The position numbers and the translations under genes are program-made. Below the pieces are notes generated by a model. It was given only the letters and a program-made list of their open reading frames with translations. It was not told the origin of the DNA and searched no databases. Below, piece by piece: positions 4,822-8,029 of a DNA stretch of 8,029 bases (the first letter of the stretch is position 1; every line of letters begins with the position of its first letter). The DNA comes from an uncultured Roseburia sp. (GTDB taxonomy: Bacteria; Bacillota; Clostridia; Lachnospirales; Lachnospiraceae): positions 1 to 8,029 of the forward strand of contig CAJTYI010000110.1 in the NCBI GenBank assembly GCA_910584215.1, read 5' to 3'.

Positions 4822-5441
4822 GCCGCCTCGCTCCCCTCTTGCATCTTGAATGAAAAATACCAATCATTTGCACTTCCTGTATTGATTTTATAAGAATACA
4901 CATGGCCTGTCCCCTGATTGGTACGGAGCAATCCCCATGCCTTGAAATTTTTTTGCAGTTCCAGCCGGGTATATCCCAGTTCCAGCTTATCAAGTACTGT
5001 CTGCAAGTAACTGGCAAGAATATTCCCGTAATCGCCCCTGACAAACACCCGCCCCGGCTCCTCGTACTGCCCTACATACTCGCATAATGCCCGGTATACC
5101 TCACATAGAGATGATTTGCCCTCACTGTCCGCCTGTATCTTCAACTGCGGCGCTTTCTCAACAACCGCTTTATAAATGTCCTCTATTTCCTTAACTGCTA
5201 TTCCATCCATATCGGCCAAGTCATACAGAGATTTTTTATCCGCCAGTTTCCTTTTTGGATATTCCCGGATGGGGCTTACCTCCCCATCCGGATAAACAAT
5301 CGCTAATTTTAGTCTGCACTCCCTTGTTCCAACATCCCGGCTCCATGCCCCTACCACCACAGACCCGTTTTCGGTCTTGTAAATCTCTTTCATAAGTGAA
5401 TCATCATTACTGAAAAGCCGTGTAATCATATTTTCCTGCAT
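4818..5441 (-). CDS. Uncharacterised 207-aa protein, possible winged-helix C-terminus
   Basis: I do not recognise the family. The ATG at 5439-5441 has AGGAGG 7 nt upstream. Residues 23-65 look like beta strands (NGSVVVGAWSRD, RLKLAIVYPDGEV). Residues 66-130 are helical. Residues 133-200 (from FVRGDYGNILASYL through LELGYTRLELQKNFKAWGLL to GHVYSYKI) have the helix-helix-strand pattern of a winged-helix fold, so DNA binding is possible. The stop overlaps the methyltransferase start (ATGA) and the excisionase-like gene ends 31 nt upstream, so the three form one operon. A role in replication or control of the excised element would fit this position, but nothing in the sequence proves it. Confidence 0.75.
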   Translation of the reverse strand: MQENMITRLFSNDDSLMKEIYKTENGSVVVGAWSRDVGTRECRLKLAIVYPDGEVSPIREYPKRKLADKKSLYDLADMDGIAVKEIEDIYKAVVEKAPQLKIQADSEGKSSLCEVYRALCEYVGQYEEPGRVFVRGDYGNILASYLQTVLDKLELGYTRLELQKNFKAWGLLRTNQGTGHVYSYKINTGSANDWYFSFKMQEGSEAA

Positions 5442-5472
5442 AAGTAAACCTCCTATAATCTCTATATATCAT

Positions 5473-5683
5473 TCAAGCCGCATTTTCCCCGTCCAGCCAC
5501 GCAAGAAACCTCGTCTTGCTGACCCTGTACTGCTTTCCAACACGGAAGGCAGGAAAATCCTTGCTGTGTACCAGTTCATACGCCGTATTTCTGGAAATAC
5601 CCAAAACAGCCGCTATATCTAAAGGTTGTGAGTACCATGGATAAACTCTCTGGATTTGTCACACGCTCAAATTTCTTTTTCAT
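5473..5683 (-). pseudogene. xis: Excisionase-like HTH gene with a +1 frameshift
   Basis: An ATG at 5681-5683 with GGAGGT 6 nt upstream opens a frame (MKKKFERVTNPESLSMVL) that leaves the conserved sequence after 18 codons and stops at codon 36. From about 5625 the other frame reads PLDIAAVLGISRNTAYELV and then DFPAFRVGKQYRVSKTRFL to a stop at 5473. This is the winged-HTH (MerR/HTH_17) of Tn916-type excisionases: an AAxxLGIS helix, RNTAYELV recognition helix, and FPxFRVGKQYRV wing. The span is 211 nt, one more than a multiple of three, so a single extra base near 5624-5632 explains the break; removal gives a 69-aa protein of normal size. The second frame has no usable start codon of its own. 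It could be a true mutation, a sequencing error, or frameshift expression; I see no classical slippery heptamer. Excisionase bends att DNA and directs the integrase toward excision. Confidence 0.8.
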
Positions 5684-5760
5684 AGAGTTACCTCCATCTT
5701 CAATATTGATAAGCTGACCTTATGTTAATTTTTGTAAAAGTATATACTACCCCCTTCTAT

Positions 5761-5816
5761 GTAGTGCGGGAAAGACAATACGATTGTATTGGCAGTACTG
5801 TAAAGAGGCGCACTAC
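5761..5816. repeat. Nested inverted repeat upstream of xis
   Basis: Outer arms GTAGTGCG (5761-5768) and CGCACTAC (5809-5816) are perfect. Between them lies an inner CAATAC-GATT-GTATTG palindrome (5776-5791) and an 8-bp CAGTACTG palindrome (5793-5800). The structure could extrude as a cruciform, fold in RNA, or bind dimeric regulators. Confidence 0.65.
5775..5804 (-). promoter_or_regulatory. Possible promoter of the xis-207aa-methyltransferase operon
   Basis: TTTACA (5799-5804), an 18-bp spacer, and TATTGT (5775-5780) read toward xis. The -10 lies inside the inner palindrome, so a protein bound there would repress it. The -10 match is only moderate, and the leader would be about 85 nt. Confidence 0.35.
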
Positions 5817-5955
5817 TCCTATAAATTTGCCTGTTTCCTGATTTTAGGCATAGTATGAACTTATCAAGGTACACGTCTTTCCTTTGGGTTGGCCCCCTGT
5901 CCTCTTTACATTTTTCATTATATCAGGCGATACTTTTATATTAAATATTTCATTG

Positions 5956-6034
5956 TTCTGTGTAATTCGTGCTTCTATTTATTTGAATCATTTCTATTTA
6001 TGTAATGTTATATTCTATTTTGTGTAATGCTTAT
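5956..6034. repeat. Four head-to-tail AT-rich repeats (iteron-like)
   Basis: Units begin at 5956, 5973, 5992 and 6013. Three start with TTCTATTT and one with TTCTG; three contain GTAAT (TGTAATTC, TGTAATGTT, TGTAATGCT). Unit length drifts from 17 to 22 bp. They sit in AT-rich DNA between the 6064-6099 terminator and the xis regulatory inverted repeats. Similar arrays act as iterons in replication origins or as arrays of regulator sites. No recognised Rep gene adjoins them. Confidence 0.5.
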
Positions 6035-6061
6035 CTCCCCCAAAAAGATATGCCTCGTTTT

Positions 6062-6099
6062 GCAAAAAGAAACACATGCGGGACGGTTCCCGCATGTGT
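6062..6099 (-). terminator. Terminator of the 6112-6837 gene
   Basis: A perfect 12-bp stem, ACACATGCGGGA (6072-6083) with TCCCGCATGTGT (6088-6099), has a CGGT loop, and the minus strand runs on into TTCTTTTTGC. It begins 12 nt beyond the stop codon. It isolates this gene from the xis operon. Confidence 0.9.
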
Positions 6100-6111
6100 C
6101 CAAGGATTTTT

Positions 6112-6837
6112 TTATTTTTCTTTCTTTTCCCCGGCTTTCGCCTCTTTGTATGTAATGATTCCAGTAACAAGCCTGTTTTTCTCCTGCAACAGCTTTTGCA
6201 ATCCCCGCAACTGTGCTACCTCACACTTATCAAGTATTGAGAATGACAATCCTCGGACAGCTTTCACGATATCCCGAAACTGTTCCGCTGTGACTTTAAG
6301 CGGCGCTGGCTTACGCTCTTTCAAAAAATAACATAAACGGTAAAAGTCCCAGTTCTCCACGTTTGACCGCTTCACACTTCGCAACAGCGCGCATATTTCA
6401 TCCTGGGGTGACTTTGTTCCTTTTGCTCCGCTTCTCACCTTACGCCACTGAAACAGCCTTCTCCAATCTTCGTCTGTAATCTCTCCCTTTTCTATGCTCT
6501 TCTTTCCCGCTGTATCTTGCTTCTCTAATTCGTAAGGACAGCTGAAATGAACTTCACCCAGAAAAATTTCTTTCCTTATGCCTGTTATCTGTGACAGACT
6601 ATCCAGCTCCCCTTTTCCATATCGGACAACACCTGTGTTAATAATACGGGTGTACCGCTCCCGACTTGTATGAAAAGCCTTATATATTGTATCTTCTGGA
6701 TTCCTTTCACAAAGTACTTGCCATATATACCGCATGATGAAATAATTGACTTGCCTGTTAAACTTCTTTTCCTCGTCTGATAATATCGGTTGCCCTGTCT
6801 GTTTTTCCTGTTCTGACAACTCTGCCACCCCCGACAA
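6112..6837 (-). CDS. Uncharacterised protein with possible HTH, TTG start (up to 241 aa)
   Basis: I do not recognise the family. The frame has no ATG near its beginning. TTG at 6835-6837 would leave only about 7 nt of leader after the promoter; TTG at 6817-6819 is 5 nt after GGGGGTGG and seems the better start, giving 235 aa. Residues 55-98 (from FHTSRERYTRII through ELDSLSQITGIRKEIFLGE) have the spacing of an Xre-like HTH, with the ITGI turn before the last helix. The remainder is charged and helical; residues 145-215 (ICALLRSVKR to LRGLQKLLQ) look like several amphipathic helices, and the tail is Lys/Glu-rich. It is monocistronic, with its own promoter and terminator, and lies beside the AT-rich repeats and the xis region, so a regulator or replication-associated role is plausible but unproven. 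Confidence 0.7.
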   Translation of the reverse strand: MSGVAELSEQEKQTGQPILSDEEKKFNRQVNYFIMRYIWQVLCERNPEDTIYKAFHTSRERYTRIINTGVVRYGKGELDSLSQITGIRKEIFLGEVHFSCPYELEKQDTAGKKSIEKGEITDEDWRRLFQWRKVRSGAKGTKSPQDEICALLRSVKRSNVENWDFYRLCYFLKERKPAPLKVTAEQFRDIVKAVRGLSFSILDKCEVAQLRGLQKLLQEKNRLVTGIITYKEAKAGEKKEK

Positions 6838-6850
6838 CTATATATTATAT

Positions 6851-6879
6851 AGTATAGCTGATTTGGGACAGCTTGGCAA
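6851..6879 (-). promoter_or_regulatory. Promoter of the 6112-6837 gene
   Basis: TTGCCA (6874-6879), a 17-bp spacer, and TATACT (6851-6856) precede an alternating T/A tract. The predicted transcription start is near 6844, which makes the leader very short and helps decide between the two TTG starts. Confidence 0.65.
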
Positions 6880-6895
6880 CCTATTCAAATTTGCG

Positions 6896-6916
6896 GAATT
6901 TTTGGTAATGTGGTAA
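6896..6916 (-). repeat. TTTTGGTAAT-type repeat, copy B
   Basis: Identical over 21 bp to 872-892, 6 kb away and in the same orientation. It lies 13 nt beyond the 6930-6955 terminator stem in the minus-strand direction and just upstream of the 6851-6879 promoter. Confidence 0.85.
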
Positions 6917-6920
6917 TTTC

Positions 6921-6955
6921 AAAAAAGACACCCGGCCTAACCCTTTAGACCGGGT
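6921..6955 (-). terminator. Terminator of the 6963-7610 operon
   Basis: ACCCGG (6930-6935) pairs with CCGGGT (6950-6955), and after one mismatch CTAA pairs with TTAG around a 4-nt loop. The minus strand continues GTCTTTTTTG. It begins 7 nt after the stop of the 47-aa ORF. Confidence 0.85.
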
Positions 6956-6962
6956 ATTGCTT

Positions 6963-7106
6963 TCACTCCTCCCCCAACTCCTCTAAACTCTCTCGGAGCA
7001 GTAACACTAACGCCTTCCCCACTTCCACCAACTCATGGAGCAGATACAGAAACACCACCATACTGCAACAAGTGAAGCCTGCCAGAAATTCAAAGGAGAC
7101 TGTCAT
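6963..7106 (-). CDS. 47-aa small membrane protein, coupled to the upstream gene
   Basis: The ATG at 7104-7106 follows the upstream TAA (7107-7109) with no gap, and the frame closes with TGA at 6963-6965 just before a strong terminator. Residues 6-25 (EFLAGFTCCSMVVFLYLLHE) form one hydrophobic segment with a Cys pair, and residues 32-47 are an acidic amphipathic tail ending LEELGEE. The layout predicts a single-pass membrane peptide translated by re-initiation from the gene above. Its own ribosome binding site is poor (GAGGGGGCGG, about 4 nt upstream). I recognise no family. The position between the neighbour's stop and the terminator, with no spare sequence, is the best argument that it is real. 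Confidence 0.6.
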   Translation of the reverse strand: MTVSFEFLAGFTCCSMVVFLYLLHELVEVGKALVLLLRESLEELGEE

Positions 7107-7610
7107 TTAGACCGCCCCCTCTCTGGCCCCCGTGGAACCCTCTGTGGCCTCGCTTACCTCCACCCCCTCATGGATTACCACCCGGCCCTTCTCGTCCAGT
7201 CTGGCACCCCCTACACTAATCAGGGACAACAGGGCCTTCAGCCTGTCAGCGTCTACAACCTCCAGCTTGAACCGATTGCTGACCAGCTCATAACGGTCGC
7301 CAGCCTTGCCGCCCTTGATAACTCGGGTGACTGCGAAATACTTCGATACGCCGCTGTCCTCGTCCTCCTTGATCGGCATGAAGGTCGCCAGCCCCGTCTT
7401 TGCCAGTAAACCAGTGGTGAAAGTCTCGTCCATCACAACCTCGCCGCCCTCGGTCACAGTCACGCCGTTGATCCGCTCACCCGCCGCAATCTTGGCCTTG
7501 ATCTGCTTGTCAGAGTACCATGTAAAGTCCCGGCTCTGATTCAGATAAACACACCAGCCCTCACGCCGCTTGCCCAGCTTTTCCTCAAAGATAACAGTAG
7601 CCTTACACAT
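7107..7610 (-). CDS. Uncharacterised 167-aa soluble protein of a mobile element
   Basis: I do not recognise a named family. The ATG at 7608-7610 is preceded by AAGGAG at 11 nt, slightly long spacing. There is no signal peptide or membrane segment. Residues 1-60 (from CKATVIFEEKLG through WCVYLNQSRDFTWYSDKQI) are rich in beta strands and aromatic residues; 60-130 are mixed, with KGGKAGDRYELVSNRFKLEVV; the C-terminal 25 residues are acidic and look disordered. It is visibly richer in G and C than the neighbouring genes, which suggests a different source. It is the first gene of a two-gene operon with the 47-aa membrane peptide and is preceded by a promoter and a long gene-free leader. Comparable small proteins often head accessory operons in clostridial conjugative elements, but that is context only. 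Confidence 0.75.
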   Translation of the reverse strand: MCKATVIFEEKLGKRREGWCVYLNQSRDFTWYSDKQIKAKIAAGERINGVTVTEGGEVVMDETFTTGLLAKTGLATFMPIKEDEDSGVSKYFAVTRVIKGGKAGDRYELVSNRFKLEVVDADRLKALLSLISVGGARLDEKGRVVIHEGVEVSEATEGSTGAREGAV

Positions 7611-7670
7611 AATAAGTCATTCTCCTTCAATTTTGATTTTCTGAAAGTTCTTTTCCCTTTCAACAAAACC

Positions 7671-7699
7671 ATCTTAACGCTGGGTTCATTGACGTGCAA
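7671..7699 (-). promoter_or_regulatory. Promoter of the 167-aa protein operon
   Basis: TTGCAC (7694-7699), a 17-bp spacer, and TAAGAT (7671-7676) lie about 60 nt upstream of the ATG. GACGTG occurs twice around the -35 (7691-7696 and 7701-7706 region), and the TCCCCAA palindrome sits 25 bp upstream, both possible control sites. Confidence 0.55.
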
Positions 7700-7723
7700 G
7701 ACGTGATTTTGTATGGGTCTGAA

Positions 7724-7739
7724 TCCCCAAAATTGGGGA
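7724..7739. promoter_or_regulatory. Operator-like palindrome
   Basis: TCCCCAA and TTGGGGA are perfect 7-bp arms separated by AA. The two-base centre is too tight for a stable hairpin loop, so a dimeric DNA-binding protein is more likely than an RNA structure. It lies just upstream of the 7671-7699 promoter. Confidence 0.5.
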
Positions 7740-8029
7740 GTTTGTAGAAGTCAAACAGGTTGTATCTTCTAACCGCTCTATTCTGGTAAACATTTCAGCT
7801 TTTTCATGCTTCCCACATTTGTCATAATTTCAATTTGCAACATTTGAAACACCATCGCAACTAGCCTAAATCATGTCGAAACCTGTTCTGATTCAACTTT
7901 CCTTCTCCTGCCTTCCTCTCCTGGAAAATCACCCATTTCCACCTTCTCAACCCTTCTAAATCTTTGAAAAAGCCACTCTGAACCTTAAATCTAAATCTCC
8001 TTGAAATTTTGAGCATTTTTCAAAAATTG

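Larger units (their letters stand above)
5684..6061 (-). other. AT-rich regulatory or origin-like region upstream of the excisionase
   Basis: No gene is seen on either strand. Reading from 5684 upward it contains the xis ribosome binding site, an AGTATATACT palindrome near 5737-5746, a nested inverted repeat (5761-5816) that overlaps a possible promoter, a short TGCCT/AGGCA inverted pair around 5829-5851, and four head-to-tail AT-rich repeats (5956-6034). Such a 380-bp stretch between a possible regulator and xis is where mobile elements carry excision control and sometimes a replication origin. Confidence 0.5.
7611..8029 (-). other. Gene-free leader upstream of the 167-aa gene
   Basis: No credible ORF is seen on either strand. 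The stretch is AT-rich with a purine-rich minus strand around 7895-7925. It holds a promoter (7671-7699), an operator-like TCCCCAA-AA-TTGGGGA palindrome (7724-7739), a GACGTG direct repeat at the -35, and TAGAAG/CTTCTA arms near 7745-7772. The rest is unexplained and runs off the window edge. Confidence 0.55.

Noticed and set aside
957..4863. A restriction-modification pair formed by the HNH-like protein and the methyltransferase
   Set aside because: The genes are 2.5 kb apart in separate transcription units with the integrase and TA pair between them, and the HNH-like protein has a hydrophobic N-terminus. Nothing links them functionally.
5956..6034. A CRISPR array
   Set aside because: Units are 17-22 bp, contiguous without unique spacers, and diverged; there are no cas genes.
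6112..6837. Calling this gene a replication initiator
   Set aside because: It lies near iteron-like repeats but shows no Rep motif that I can recognise, only a possible HTH.

Overview
The window looks like one end of an integrated mobile element in a low-to-moderate GC Gram-positive bacterium, most likely a gut-type Clostridia or Lachnospiraceae member. The reasons are strong AGGAGG-type ribosome binding sites, sigma-A-like promoters, many hairpin-plus-T-run terminators, and a Tn916/Tn1549-style tyrosine integrase preceded by an excisionase-like gene. The taxon is inference; no rRNA or tRNA gene was seen.

Layout. Positions 1-381 hold the 3' end of a plus-strand short-chain dehydrogenase, probably host chromosome, closed by two hairpins (428-525). 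Every other credible gene is on the minus strand. Positions 526-956 have no gene but contain a minus-strand terminator, an inverted-repeat and polypyrimidine region, and the first copy of a TTTTGGTAAT-type repeat. Positions 957-2523 look like cargo: an HNH-nuclease-like protein with a hydrophobic N-terminus, a self-contained small transcription unit (consensus promoter, 31-codon ORF, strong terminator), and a two-gene toxin-antitoxin-like pair (DUF4258 plus YgiT/MqsA-type zinc finger). Four degenerate copies of a 22-bp GAAGCGG box lie in this interval, three of them close behind the 3' ends of genes.

Positions 2639-5683 are the recombination module, read right to left: a frameshifted excisionase-like gene, an unrecognised 207-aa protein, a D12-class adenine methyltransferase coupled to it by an ATGA overlap, a 14-bp hairpin, then the integrase. 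Positions 5684-6111 are a regulatory or origin-like stretch with nested inverted repeats and four head-to-tail AT-rich repeats. Positions 6112-6837 encode a protein with a possible HTH, probably from a TTG start. Positions 6963-7610 encode an unrecognised 167-aa protein and, immediately coupled to it, a 47-aa membrane peptide. Positions 7611-8029 are a gene-free leader.

How it fits together. Integrase and excisionase would move the element, the methyltransferase would modify its DNA, and the toxin-antitoxin pair could stabilise it. No relaxase, type IV secretion gene or second att end is visible, so whether the element is an ICE, an IME or a remnant cannot be decided here. The most unusual signals are non-coding: a repeat that sits just beyond the T-run of three different minus-strand terminators, and the cassette-boundary-like GAAGCGG boxes next to a tyrosine recombinase.
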